A stretch of 64,000 nucleotides of DNA from Vreelandella maris (lineage in GTDB: Bacteria > Pseudomonadota > Gammaproteobacteria > Pseudomonadales > Halomonadaceae). Where the stretch lies: the NCBI RefSeq assembly GCF_013371085.1, contig NZ_JABWCV010000001.1, positions 186,001 to 250,000 on the forward strand, in the 5' to 3' direction. The notes beneath the pieces are model-generated. The model was not told the DNA's origin, searched no databases, and saw only the letters and a program-made list of their open reading frames with translations. A program made the translations under genes and the position numbers. Shown here piece by piece: positions 34,816 through 43,748 of the stretch. Each line of letters begins with the position of its first letter. Positions within the stretch are counted from its first letter, which is position 1.

Positions 34816-34920
34816 AGCATTGTCCTGAGTTTGTTTGTTGATGTTGTTATGAGCGAAGTGAAACTGACGTTTTCTTCACCTCAGGTCAAATGTAGAACAT
34901 AGACGTGTAAAAAACATACA

Positions 34921-34954
34921 TTGTCTGCCCGGTTGGAGTCAGCCGGGCAGACAA
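34921..34954 (-). terminator. Terminator after dmlA
   Basis: TTGTCTGCCCGG (34921-34932), 10-base loop, CCGGGCAGACAA (34943-34954). A perfect 12-base stem; on the minus strand a TTTTTT run follows about 10 bases later. Confidence 0.75.
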
Positions 34955-34973
34955 TCGCTATGGCATCTGAACG

Positions 34974-36047
34974 TCAGCGCGAAATAGCGTCAGCAATTGC
35001 CTTGCCTAAGCTTTGCGTTGTGCCTTGGCCACCCACGTCACGGGTGAGAACTTGACTGTCGCCTGCGCTCAACACTTCCTCAATGGCGCTTACCAGCGCA
35101 TCACCGGCTTCCTTGTAGCCAAGGTGCTCAAGCATCATGGCGCCGGACCAGATCTGGCCGATAGGGTTGGCGATGCCTTTACCAGCGATATCCGGTGCGC
35201 TGCCGTGTACCGGCTCAAACAGGCTGGGGAAGTGGCCTTCCGGGTTGATGTTGGCTGATGGAGCAATGCCGATCGTGCCGGTACAGGCGGGGCCCAAGTC
35301 GGAAAGGATATCGCCGAATAGGTTGCTGCCCACGACCACATCGAACCAGTCCGGGTGCAGAACGAAGTTGGCGGTCAGAATATCGATATGGAATTTATCC
35401 ACCGCGATTTCAGGGTAGCCCTTCGCCATTTCGACGACGCGCTCATCCCAGTACGGCATGGTGATGGAAATGCCGTTGGATTTGGTGGCAGAAGTAAGCT
35501 TTTTGCGCGGGCGGGTTTGGGCCAGTTCAAAGGCGTACTTCAATACACGGTCCACGCCGGTACGTGTCATGACCGTGTCTTGAATGACGACTTCACGGTC
35601 AGTGCCTTCAAACATTTTGCCGCCAACGCTTGAGTACTCGCCTTCGGTGTTCTCACGCACTACATAGAAATCGATATCGCCGGGTTCGCGGCCTGCCAAT
35701 GGGCTTTTAATGCCGGGCATCAGCTTGCAGGGGCGCAGGTTGATGTACTGATCGAACTGGCGGCGGAACTGCAGCAGCGAGCCCCATAGAGAAATATGGT
35801 CGGGTACTTTATCGGGCCAGCCGACTGCGCCATAAAACAATGCATCGAAGCCTTTTAACTGCTCAAACCAATCATCCGGCAGCATCTTGCCGTGTTCGAG
35901 GTAGTAGTCGCAGCTACCAAACTCAAAAGTAGTGAACTCAAGGTCGATATTAAAACGCTTGGCGGTTGCCTCGAGGGCACGAATGCCTTCGGGCATGACT
36001 TCGGTGCCGATGCCGTCGCCGGCGATAATGGCGATACGATGAGCCAT
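34974..36047 (-). CDS. dmlA: D-malate / tartrate dehydrogenase (decarboxylating)
   Basis: A 357-residue NAD-dependent beta-decarboxylating dehydrogenase of the isocitrate/isopropylmalate family. N terminus IAIIAGDGIGTEVMPEGIRAL, the substrate loop INLRPCKLMPG, VVRENTEGEYSSVGG, TSATKSNGISITMPYWDE and FEPVHGSAPDIAGKGIANPIGQ. The combination fits TtuC/DmlA enzymes, which oxidise D-malate to pyruvate and also act on tartrate; substrate choice is inferred from family resemblance. ATG 36047 has AAGGAAG upstream. A divergent LysR gene mirrors the dmlR-dmlA arrangement of E. coli. Confidence 0.88.
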   Translation of the reverse strand: MAHRIAIIAGDGIGTEVMPEGIRALEATAKRFNIDLEFTTFEFGSCDYYLEHGKMLPDDWFEQLKGFDALFYGAVGWPDKVPDHISLWGSLLQFRRQFDQYINLRPCKLMPGIKSPLAGREPGDIDFYVVRENTEGEYSSVGGKMFEGTDREVVIQDTVMTRTGVDRVLKYAFELAQTRPRKKLTSATKSNGISITMPYWDERVVEMAKGYPEIAVDKFHIDILTANFVLHPDWFDVVVGSNLFGDILSDLGPACTGTIGIAPSANINPEGHFPSLFEPVHGSAPDIAGKGIANPIGQIWSGAMMLEHLGYKEAGDALVSAIEEVLSAGDSQVLTRDVGGQGTTQSLGKAIADAISR

Positions 36048-36082
36048 GGTGCTTCCTTCTCTTGTTAGTGGCTGACAATTGC

Positions 36083-36142
36083 TGGCAAGTACTGGGTCTG
36101 GCAAGTACTAGGTCTGGTAAGTACTAGGTCTGGTAAGTACTG
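36083..36142. repeat. Four 16-base tandem repeats in the dmlA/LysR promoter region
   Basis: Units TGGCAAGTACTGGGTC, TGGCAAGTACTAGGTC, TGGTAAGTACTAGGTC and a shortened TGGTAAGTACTG start at 36083, 36099, 36115 and 36131. Each contains the palindrome AGTACT. They lie in the 183-base divergent region between dmlA and the LysR gene, so they may be regulator sites or replication slippage. Confidence 0.8.
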
Positions 36143-36230
36143 AATAGAGTGTAGCGGCTATTTTGATAGAGATAATCAGGCTACTATTCAAGCTATTGTT
36201 GCGTAAAAGTGAAGAGTGGCTAAGAGGTGT

Positions 36231-37157
36231 ATGGCACAACTGGATGATTTGGCGTTTTTTCAACACCTGGCACGGGCGGGCAGCTTAACGGCAACCGCCC
36301 GTGAGTTGGGGCTATCGCTCTCCGCCGTGAGTAAGCGGCTGAAACTTTTAGAAGCGCGTTTGGGGGTCGAATTGGCCGCCCGTACCACTCGGCGGTTGAC
36401 GCTGACGGCGGAGGGCGAGCGCTACCTTGCCCGTGGCACGCTAATTTTGGATGAGCTTGCCGAGTTGGAGAGCTCCCTGGGTGAGCGTTCCAACCAAGCC
36501 CTTAGTGGTCGGTTGCGTGTTAATGCCACGTTTGGCTTTGGCCGCCGCCATATTGCGCCGTTATTATCGCGTTTTTGTGCTGAGCACCCTGAGGTGGAGG
36601 GCTGGCTAGAGCTCACCAACTTTCCGCTCAACCTAAGCGATCACGGCTTTGATATCGGCATTCGTGTGGGTGAGCCCCCAGAGTCGCGTTTAGTCGCGCG
36701 ACGCATTTTAGCGAATCGACGCATACTCTGCGCATCGCCTGGCTATATCGCTCACTCGTCGCCCCTTCAGACACCGGCTGATTTGCAGCAGCATGCTTGC
36801 CTAGTCATTCGTGAGAACGACAGTGATTTTCCGCTGTGGCGCTTTGAACGCAGCGAGCCGTCCAAAAAGGAGCAAACGGTAAAAGTCAGTGGCCGGTTAG
36901 CCAGCAATGATGGTGAGGTGATTACCCGTTTGGCGTTGGACGGCCATGGCGTGATGCTGCGCTCTTGGTGGGATGTAAACGAGCACCTTGCCAGTGGCGC
37001 GTTAGTTGAACTGCTGCCTGGCTGGCAGAGTGTACGAGCGGACTTCTATGCGGTCTATGAGCAGCGCAGGCATGTGCCCGCCCGGCTGCATGCTTTTATT
37101 GCCTTTGTTCAGCAGGAGATGGCGGGGCGGGTGTCGGCGCTGCCGGAGTCTTCCTGA
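36231..37157 (+). CDS. LysR-family regulator, probably of dmlA
   Basis: A 308-residue LysR-type regulator. The N-terminal winged helix (residues 1-60) has FFQHLARAGSLTATARELGLSLSAVSKRLKLLEARLG; the rest is the periplasmic-binding-like effector domain (LRVNATFGFGRRHIAPLLSRF). Divergent transcription from dmlA suggests control of it in response to D-malate or tartrate, as DmlR does in E. coli; this is inferred from position. ATG 36231 with AAGAGG before it is chosen over GTG 36216. Confidence 0.9.
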   Translation: MAQLDDLAFFQHLARAGSLTATARELGLSLSAVSKRLKLLEARLGVELAARTTRRLTLTAEGERYLARGTLILDELAELESSLGERSNQALSGRLRVNATFGFGRRHIAPLLSRFCAEHPEVEGWLELTNFPLNLSDHGFDIGIRVGEPPESRLVARRILANRRILCASPGYIAHSSPLQTPADLQQHACLVIRENDSDFPLWRFERSEPSKKEQTVKVSGRLASNDGEVITRLALDGHGVMLRSWWDVNEHLASGALVELLPGWQSVRADFYAVYEQRRHVPARLHAFIAFVQQEMAGRVSALPESS

Positions 37158-37694
37158 CTAGCGATTAGGGCAGGCTTCGCCCTGGGCGACATCGATCAGT
37201 TCATCGGTAGGAAAGTCCAGCTCCGCTGCACGCTGGCGCAGGCGGGACTCCGTCGCGCTATCCATTTCCGGTGTACGCGAGAGTACCCATAGGTAGTCAC
37301 GGTTAGGACCCGCTACCAGCGCCCATTGGTAGTCATCGTCGAGTTCAAGAATGTTATAGCCGCCGTAAAAGGGGCCAAAAAAGCTCACTTTCAAACGGCC
37401 CACATTTTTATCATCAATAAAGTAGGCGCGGCCTTCGGCTTCATCCCACGCTTGCTCTTCCAGGTTGTAGCCACGGTTGATCACGCGTACGCCGTCGTCA
37501 TCGCGCAGGCTATAAGTGGCGGTGACGCAATCAAGGCCACGCTCAAATGAGTGGTCCAGGCGCGCTATCTCGTACCATTGGCCCAGGTAGCGATCTAATG
37601 CAAAGTCACTAACCGGCTCGGTTCCCTCGGGAATGCCGGTGCAGCCGGTAAGAAAAGCCATACTGATGACGCTGCTTCCTAGCAAATGTTTCAT
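37158..37694 (-). CDS. blc: Outer-membrane lipocalin lipoprotein Blc
   Basis: 178 residues. Signal peptide with lipobox LTGC (Cys18), so it is lipidated. The lipocalin start GQWYEIARLDHSFERG carries the GxW motif, and SFFGPFYGGYNILELDDDYQWALVAGPNRDYLWVLSRTP is typical of the bacterial Blc group. It binds lipids or lysophospholipids in the envelope. AAGGAGCG lies before the ATG. Its stop abuts the LysR gene stop (convergent, no gap). Confidence 0.92.
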   Translation of the reverse strand: MKHLLGSSVISMAFLTGCTGIPEGTEPVSDFALDRYLGQWYEIARLDHSFERGLDCVTATYSLRDDDGVRVINRGYNLEEQAWDEAEGRAYFIDDKNVGRLKVSFFGPFYGGYNILELDDDYQWALVAGPNRDYLWVLSRTPEMDSATESRLRQRAAELDFPTDELIDVAQGEACPNR

Positions 37695-37834
37695 TTAAGC
37701 GCTCCTTGGCGATGAGTCTTTGGCGATCGGCTATGTTGTGTACTATCAGACGTTACATTCTGTCGTCATTTTGCCATATAAGAAGGACACGCTGATGACG
37801 TGTCGTTAATGAGATAGCAAACACAGGAGTGTTT

Positions 37835-38263
37835 ATGTGGTGCCAACAAGAAATTCATTTACCCGAGGTGGCGCGCGGTTTCCATCTTATTACCGATGAC
37901 GTGGCCAGGGCGCTGCCGTGTTTAAACGATGTTCATATTGGTACGCTGCACCTTCAGTTGATGCACACTTCCGCCTCAATAACGCTTAACGAGAACACTG
38001 ACCCGGATGTGCGCCACGACTTAGATGCCTTTCTGCGCCGCCTGGTGCCGGAAGACTTACCCTATTTTCGCCATACGCTGGAAGGCCCCGATGATATGCC
38101 AGCCCACGTGGCCGCCAGCCTGCTGGGCACTCAGCTCACCTTGGCCGTGCGTGACGGTCGCCTAGCGCTGGGGACCTGGCAGGGCATATGGCTGGGAGAG
38201 CATCGTCATCAGGCCGGGCCGCGGCGTTTATTGGCCACCCTAAACGGGTGCGACGCTGGTTAA
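37835..38263 (+). CDS. yjbQ: YjbQ / UPF0047 family protein
   Basis: A 142-residue protein of the YjbQ (UPF0047) family. LQLMHTSASITLNENTDPDVRHDLDAFL, DDMPAHVAASLLGTQLTLAVRDGRLALGTWQGIWLGEHR are the hallmark segments, including the conserved histidines. Family members have weak thiamine-phosphate synthase activity; the true role is unsettled. ATG 37835 has CAGGAG upstream and is preferred to the GTG 6 bases earlier. Confidence 0.92.
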   Translation: MWCQQEIHLPEVARGFHLITDDVARALPCLNDVHIGTLHLQLMHTSASITLNENTDPDVRHDLDAFLRRLVPEDLPYFRHTLEGPDDMPAHVAASLLGTQLTLAVRDGRLALGTWQGIWLGEHRHQAGPRRLLATLNGCDAG

Positions 38264-38372
38264 TCTGGGGCATCACCTGAACGCGGGGTTGCTGTATAGT
38301 TAGGGCGTTTTAAGGCTTGAGCCGCTGCAGTAGCGGTTCATTCTGCATTTACCAAGGAAAAAGCGCTTTTAA

Positions 38373-40619
38373 ATGCCACGACGCTCCGTTTTTCATCTTT
38401 CCCGCCAGCGATGGTTGCGGCTGTTTTTCTTTCTCAATCTTACCTTGGTGGGTGTGCTCATTGCGCACCAAATTTGGTTATACGTGGCGGAGCCTGAGTT
38501 TGAGTCAGTCCATACGCTTCAGGTGGCGGATATTCGCGAGGTATTGACGGAGCGAACCGACTACCGCTTTGCGGTGGTGGGTAATATCAATAACTCGGTG
38601 AGCGTCTTTCAAGATGAAATTGTGCCGCTGATCAACCAGGGCGGCATCGATTTTCTGATCTCGGCGGGTAACGCCGTTAATGGCGGGCGACAAGAGAGCT
38701 ATCAGGCGATCTATCACAGCTTGGAAAAGCTCAATGTGCCTTACTTGCTAACCTATGGTGATAACGAAGACAGTGACTTTGGTAGTTACCTGTTTTATGA
38801 ATATTTCGGCCCGCATTTCTACTCCTTCGTTGCGGGCGATAGCCACTTCATCTTCCTGGACGGTACGGGCAAGTCGTCCACTTCTTGGCAACTTGATTGG
38901 CTTTCCAGGGAACTGGCTGCATCTGAAGCGCAGCATCGGTTTTTGTTTATTGGTTTGCCGCTGCACAACGTCGTGAGCGATGCGCCGCTGTTTGAAGCCG
39001 ACAATTATCTCAATGACCCCCGGCTGGCCGAGGGTATTATGGCGCTGGCGGAGGAGCATGATGTTGATACGGTGTTCTCCGCTAACCTAACGCTCTTTTC
39101 AGAGCAGACGGTTAATGGGGTGGATTACGTCACCACGGGCGGTGCGGGCGGTATTCTGATTGATGTCGACAGCAGCTTTCATCACTACGTTATCGTCGAC
39201 GTAGAAGGTGAGAATGTCGCCATTGCACCGGTGCGTTTAAATGTGGATAGCCCCGGTTGGTGGCGGGTAGTGAGTAGCGTTGGATCAACGGTTTACGCCT
39301 TCTTTTACGTCAGCTATACCCGCTTTTTACTGATTGTTGGCTTGCTGACGCTGTTAGCGCTGCGTTTATATCGGCTGATTTTTGAAGACCGCCATTATTA
39401 TCCCGATTTTGATATTGATCCGACGCCTTTCCTGGGTAAGTCACTTCGAGTGGCGATGGTATCCAATAATTACTTTCCGTTTGTGTCGGGCGTATCGGTG
39501 TCGGTGGATCGTTTGCGCAATGGTTTACGTGATTTAGGGTACTCGATTCAACTGCTAGTGCCCCGTTATCGTGAGGCATGGAAGGACGATAAAGCGATCA
39601 AACGTATCCCGACTTTAATGGCGTTTGGTGAAAAGAGGGAGTTCCGTTTAACCAACCCGTTCAGTATGCGCTTTCGCCGCTGCCTGCGTGCCTTTAAGCC
39701 CGATTTGATTCATGTTCACCATCCTTTCTGGCTTGGTTCCATGGGGCTGTTTATGGGGCGTCGGCTTAAGGTGCCGGTGGTCTACACCTATCACACCCGC
39801 CTGGAACACTATGCCCACTTTGTACCGTTACCCGGTGCGCTTTTTCGGAATTTGATCTCACATTACCTGATTAAGCACTTTTCTAACCGCTGCCAAGGGG
39901 TGATCGTGCCTACCTACTCCGCAGAGGAGTACCTCCGCATGATTGGGGTTAAAACGCCCTCGCTGGTGCAACCCACGGGAATTGATGTGGAGCGTTTCGC
40001 GCATGTCGAGGCGGGGGAGTTGGAAGCGCTGCGTGAGCGGCTGGCTATCGATCCCGCGCGCAAAATATTAATTAGCGTCTCGCGGATTAGCAAAGAGAAA
40101 AATATTGGCTTTATGTTGGAAGCGCTCGCCGAGCTGCAGAACCAGGGACACGAGGATTTTCATCTGCTGCTCATCGGTGATGGGCCAGATCGTGAGGCCA
40201 TTCAACATCAGATCGATACTTTAAAACTGGCTGCACGGGTAACGTTAGTGGGCGCGGTGCCGCCTGATCAAATGGCGCTTTATTATCACCTAGGCGATAT
40301 ATTTGTGTTCGCTTCTACATCGGAAACCCAGGGGATGGTCATTTTAGAGGCGATGTCGGCGGGCTTGCCCGTGGTGGCGGTGCGCTCAAGCGGTATTGAT
40401 GATGTGGTGCGCCAGGGGGTAAACGGCTTCAAGACGCCGCAAAATCGTCAGGCGTGGGGACAAAAAGTCGTCGAGCTAAAAGATAACGCAGTGCTACGCC
40501 AGCAGTTGGGTAAACAGGCTAGCCACTTTGCCGAAGAGTTCGATATTGCTAACTTTGCCACCGCGGTAGCGGCCTTTTACGCTGAAGTGCTCGCCAAGTA
40601 TCACTCCCCATCACGCTGA
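38373..40619 (+). CDS. Degenerate metallophosphoesterase fused to a GT4 glycosyltransferase
   Basis: 748 residues. Membrane segments at about 17-37 and 313-335 place residues 38-310 in the periplasm and the rest in the cytosol. The periplasmic part has the calcineurin-like metallophosphoesterase plan, but the metal ligands are replaced: NIN (71-73) for DxH, GNAVN (99-103) for GDxxD, GDNE (129-132) for GNHE, and SANLT (236-240) where GHxH is expected; only His198 stays. From about 357 it is a GT-B glycosyltransferase (VAMVSNNYFPFVSGVSVSVDRLRNG; SRISKEKN; SETQGMVILEAMSAGLP), like diacylglycerol glucosyltransferases. It likely glycosylates a lipid at the inner membrane. Its 3' end overlaps the convergent TVP38 gene by 19 bases. 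Confidence 0.85.
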   Translation: MPRRSVFHLSRQRWLRLFFFLNLTLVGVLIAHQIWLYVAEPEFESVHTLQVADIREVLTERTDYRFAVVGNINNSVSVFQDEIVPLINQGGIDFLISAGNAVNGGRQESYQAIYHSLEKLNVPYLLTYGDNEDSDFGSYLFYEYFGPHFYSFVAGDSHFIFLDGTGKSSTSWQLDWLSRELAASEAQHRFLFIGLPLHNVVSDAPLFEADNYLNDPRLAEGIMALAEEHDVDTVFSANLTLFSEQTVNGVDYVTTGGAGGILIDVDSSFHHYVIVDVEGENVAIAPVRLNVDSPGWWRVVSSVGSTVYAFFYVSYTRFLLIVGLLTLLALRLYRLIFEDRHYYPDFDIDPTPFLGKSLRVAMVSNNYFPFVSGVSVSVDRLRNGLRDLGYSIQLLVPRYREAWKDDKAIKRIPTLMAFGEKREFRLTNPFSMRFRRCLRAFKPDLIHVHHPFWLGSMGLFMGRRLKVPVVYTYHTRLEHYAHFVPLPGALFRNLISHYLIKHFSNRCQGVIVPTYSAEEYLRMIGVKTPSLVQPTGIDVERFAHVEAGELEALRERLAIDPARKILISVSRISKEKNIGFMLEALAELQNQGHEDFHLLLIGDGPDREAIQHQIDTLKLAARVTLVGAVPPDQMALYYHLGDIFVFASTSETQGMVILEAMSAGLPVVAVRSSGIDDVVRQGVNGFKTPQNRQAWGQKVVELKDNAVLRQQLGKQASHFAEEFDIANFATAVAAFYAEVLAKYHSPSR

Positions 40620-41323
40620 GGCCGTTTTTTGGCTGCTTGGCGGCGGTTGGCATCTTGACGCTGACTAGTATAGTACTTAAGCCCTACAAGTAGGCCAACG
40701 CCAGCGGCAAGCCCTGCGCCTGCCAACACGAGTTCTTTTGTGGAGGCCGCAGTGAAAAGGGCGCCTAGCTGGCTACCCAAAAGAATCACCGCTGCGAGTC
40801 CCGGCACAATACCGAGGGTGGAGCCGATCATATAATCGCGGAACTTAAGGTGAAAGGCACCCGCCAGCATATTCGTCAGCGTGAACGGGGCGAGGGGCAG
40901 CAGGTTAATGACCGTCATGGTGCGAATGCCACGCTTGGATAAATAGCCCGAAAGGCCACGCAAATGACGGCCGCCATAACGCATCAGCGCTTCCCGGCCT
41001 AACCAGTGGCCTACCCAGTACGACACAACCGATGACGTCAACGTACCGAGTGTGGCATAAGCCAGCCCCCATGCCGGGCCAAACAGTAAGCCCGTGACGA
41101 CCACCAGCAGACTAAGCGGGAACATCACCAGCAGCGCGCCAGCGTAAACGGCCATCACCGCCGCAAACATCCAGGGCGCGTTACGCCACTGGCGGATGGT
41201 ATCAATCAGCTCGCTCAGGCGCGCCTGGGTTAGTAGGTCATAGCGCTGTAGCAAATGCCACATAGCGCCTAACAGCACGACGGCTACCAGCAGGCCAACG
41301 CCCTTGCTCAATGTTCGCGACAT
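40601..41323 (-). CDS. TVP38/TMEM64 (DedA-like) membrane protein
   Basis: A 240-residue protein with five or six membrane segments. VVTGLLFGPAWGLAYATLGTLTSSVVSYWVGHWLGREALMRYGG and NLLPLAPFTLTNMLAGAFHLKFRDYMIGSTLGIVPG are the SNARE-associated/DedA-like signature, with the conserved FGPxxG and the later LxPxxP-type motif. Relatives move lipids across membranes or take part in undecaprenyl-phosphate recycling; not tested for this subgroup. ATG 41323 has GGGAG 5 bases upstream; another ATG lies 4 codons earlier without a site. Confidence 0.87.
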   Translation of the reverse strand: MSRTLSKGVGLLVAVVLLGAMWHLLQRYDLLTQARLSELIDTIRQWRNAPWMFAAVMAVYAGALLVMFPLSLLVVVTGLLFGPAWGLAYATLGTLTSSVVSYWVGHWLGREALMRYGGRHLRGLSGYLSKRGIRTMTVINLLPLAPFTLTNMLAGAFHLKFRDYMIGSTLGIVPGLAAVILLGSQLGALFTAASTKELVLAGAGLAAGVGLLVGLKYYTSQRQDANRRQAAKKRPQRDGE

Positions 41324-41341
41324 GCCCACTCCCATCGACTA

Positions 41342-41390
41342 AAAAAGCGCTAGCATACGCTAGCCGTGCGATGGGATGAAGGCGCTTTTT
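41342..41390 (-). terminator. Terminator after the betaine-type binding-protein gene
   Basis: AAAAAGCGC (41342-41350) pairs with GCGCTTTTT (41382-41390), enclosing a smaller GCTAGC / GCTAGC hairpin. T-runs on both strands. Confidence 0.8.
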
Positions 41391-41400
41391 AGGCGAACGA

Positions 41401-42339
41401 TTAGTTGTTGAGTTCTGCTTCAATCACCGGCCAGGCGGGCTCACCGTCAGTGGTGGTCACGTCAGCCAGCATGGCTTCAATGCGCTCGGGGTGCTCATTG
41501 ATCCATTGCTCAGCGACCTCGGCAAGATCGCGCTCTTCCTGACCAAATGCCTGAATCATCCAGCTCTGCTCTTCGGCGGAGAAGGTGAATTGCTCAAAGA
41601 ACGCCACGACGTTGGGATTAGCGTCAGCATAGTCACTGCGAAGAAGCGTCAATACCTCGCTTTCACCGTTGTTCTCGCCGAACAGATCTTCGGGATCTTC
41701 CAGGTAGCGCATCGGCAGTTCAAGGTTCATCCAGTGAGGCGTCCAGCCCACCCAGACAATCGGCTCTTCCCGGGAAATCGCATTGCGTGCGGCGGAAAGC
41801 ATGGCGACTTCGCTGGTGTCGACCAATTGCCAGTCGCCGAGTCCCCAGGTGTCGTTATCAATAGCGTTGTTAAGAATCTCGCTGGCCGCTGAACCGGCAC
41901 CAAAGCCATGAATCTCGCCATCCAACTGGTCGCGGTAGTCATCAAGGTCGGCAAAGCTTTGCAAGCCGTCATCAAAGAGGTATTCGGGAACCGCCAGAGT
42001 CATTTGTGCGCCATCGACATTGTTCGCCACATCAATGAGTACGCCCGATTCTTTGCGGGGATTGAACATCTCGCGTTGGGCAGGCAGCCAAGCGCCCAGG
42101 AAGACGTCTATATCGCCGCTTTCAATACCCTGATAAATCACCTGCAGGCCGATTTCCTGGACGCTGGTCTCGTAGCCGAGCGGGTTCAATAGCTGCTCAG
42201 CAATAGCGGTTTTAACCGTAATGCCGGGCCAGGCGGGTACGCCGAAATCGAGGGTTTGATCATCGGCTTGTACGGTCGTGGCCAATAGTGCAGTGGTGGC
42301 AAGGGCAATGCCCGAGGCGAGAGGTTTAAAATGTGTCAT
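41401..42339 (-). CDS. Betaine/choline/carnitine-type ABC binding protein (no permease nearby)
   Basis: 312 residues with a signal peptide ending at VQA (about residue 25). OpuAC-type domain: LDFGVPAWPGITVKTAIAEQLL, DVFLGAWLPAQ, VWVGWTPHWMN. These tryptophans are candidates for the aromatic cage that holds quaternary ammonium groups in ChoX, ProX and CaiX. No permease or ATPase is adjacent, so it must share a transporter elsewhere. The next gene upstream on the same strand is gamma-butyrobetaine dioxygenase, which makes gamma-butyrobetaine or carnitine a likely ligand. That link is inference. Confidence 0.85.
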   Translation of the reverse strand: MTHFKPLASGIALATTALLATTVQADDQTLDFGVPAWPGITVKTAIAEQLLNPLGYETSVQEIGLQVIYQGIESGDIDVFLGAWLPAQREMFNPRKESGVLIDVANNVDGAQMTLAVPEYLFDDGLQSFADLDDYRDQLDGEIHGFGAGSAASEILNNAIDNDTWGLGDWQLVDTSEVAMLSAARNAISREEPIVWVGWTPHWMNLELPMRYLEDPEDLFGENNGESEVLTLLRSDYADANPNVVAFFEQFTFSAEEQSWMIQAFGQEERDLAEVAEQWINEHPERIEAMLADVTTTDGEPAWPVIEAELNN

Positions 42340-42409
42340 ATGATCTCCTTGCTAGGTTTTTTGTCAGATAAACGCTGTTGTCAGATAAGTGCTTTAAACT
42401 TGAAAGCCG

Positions 42410-43597
42410 CTAAACGTTGCGGGCTAGCACACGAAGGCGTGAGGCCAGCATGTCGCGGTCTAGATAGGTGCCTTGTAAATGGCGAGCGCCACTATTGGGG
42501 TCGAATTCGCGCCGTCCGTGCAGTACGCGACGGTTATCAAATGCAATCATCTGCCCAGGGTGGAGAGTGAACTCCAGCTGGTGCGCTTCGCTGTGAAATA
42601 ACTTCCACAATAGAGCATAGGCGCTATACCAAGCATCCATCTGCTCTACCGGTAAATGAAGCGCGTCGCGAATCCAGTTGTTCAAGCGCATCTCAACCAG
42701 GTTACCTGCGCTGTCCAGTGTGACCACCGGCGCGCGCATGGAAATATCGTGGCTTTCATCCTGGAAGCGAAAGTCGATGGGCGTTTCGCTGAGTATGGCG
42801 AGCGCTTTTGGATCTTGCTGGCGTAGCGCTTCTACCACGCGGGCACCATCAGCAAACAGCGATTCACCACCGCTGGCTTCGTTTTGCAAGCAGTAGAGCA
42901 ACTGAATATCGGGCGGTTGTTGCCAGTTGGGCAAATCAACATGCAGCGGCAAGCCGACAGCGGTATACGCCGCGTTATTGGGGTTGGGCTTAGAGCGCAC
43001 ATCAAAACGGGCACCAAAATTGGTGGCGCGCAGTGGGCCAATACGCTCAGCCAGCCGGCTGACTTCTTCTTCTACCAAAGGGCCGTCGGTGATCAGCGCC
43101 AAGCCATCGCGCAGCATAGCGGTTAACCAGGCTTTTTCGCCTTGGGGCGTGAGGAAGTCGCTATGGTTGATGCGCTCGGGCGCGAAGTTATCGATCCACG
43201 GTTTGGCATTGGGGACGGCTGAGGCAAGGGTCGCTTCTGGGCGACGCTGATAAAGCCAGCCGCTGTGAAACGTACTAACGTGGCCGTCCTGCCAGTTCAA
43301 ATGCAGATGGCCATCCAGTAGCGCCACGGTTGGCGGCTCGGAAATTGCTTCAAGCGGCAGGTAGAGCCGTTCACGGGTTTGCGGATGACGACAGGCCGGG
43401 CAGGCACAATGATCGCGCAGCCAGAGTAGGGGCAGGGTGGTTTGCTGGCCATCTTGCCACTCAAGGGCAATACCTTGTTGGGTGAGCATGGCCTGCGTGA
43501 GGGCGGGGCCGGTTTGATAAGGGGTTAATTCGCCCATGTCTGGGGCTTGAGCGTTATTTGTCGTTGGTATCGTTGTCGTTTGTACCGCGCTATTCAT
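42410..43597 (-). CDS. Gamma-butyrobetaine dioxygenase
   Basis: A 395-residue Fe(II)/2-oxoglutarate oxygenase. The N-terminal DUF971-like zinc domain holds LRDHCACPACRHPQTRE; the TauD-type catalytic core has the iron triad His219 and Asp221 (LPLHVDLPN) and His360 (NRRVLHGRREF). This architecture is that of gamma-butyrobetaine hydroxylase, which makes L-carnitine; trimethyllysine dioxygenase has the same layout, but its pathway is eukaryotic. The binding-protein gene follows 70 bases downstream on the same strand and a LysR gene is divergent, forming a carnitine-related cluster. Confidence 0.87.
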   Translation of the reverse strand: MNSAVQTTTIPTTNNAQAPDMGELTPYQTGPALTQAMLTQQGIALEWQDGQQTTLPLLWLRDHCACPACRHPQTRERLYLPLEAISEPPTVALLDGHLHLNWQDGHVSTFHSGWLYQRRPEATLASAVPNAKPWIDNFAPERINHSDFLTPQGEKAWLTAMLRDGLALITDGPLVEEEVSRLAERIGPLRATNFGARFDVRSKPNPNNAAYTAVGLPLHVDLPNWQQPPDIQLLYCLQNEASGGESLFADGARVVEALRQQDPKALAILSETPIDFRFQDESHDISMRAPVVTLDSAGNLVEMRLNNWIRDALHLPVEQMDAWYSAYALLWKLFHSEAHQLEFTLHPGQMIAFDNRRVLHGRREFDPNSGARHLQGTYLDRDMLASRLRVLARNV

Positions 43598-43748
43598 GAT
43601 GACTCCGAATCGCTCCCTTTGCGGCAGAGCCAGATGGCTGTGCGTTAGGGGTGTGCTTAAGTGTTAACCAGGATGAGGAGTAGCAGCGCCAGTGACAAAC
43701 GATTAATCTGACCCCTAAGACATCATTTTATTTATAGGTCTCTTTTCC

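Noticed and set aside
36083..36142. CRISPR array
   Set aside because: Units are 16 bases with no spacers, and no cas genes are present.
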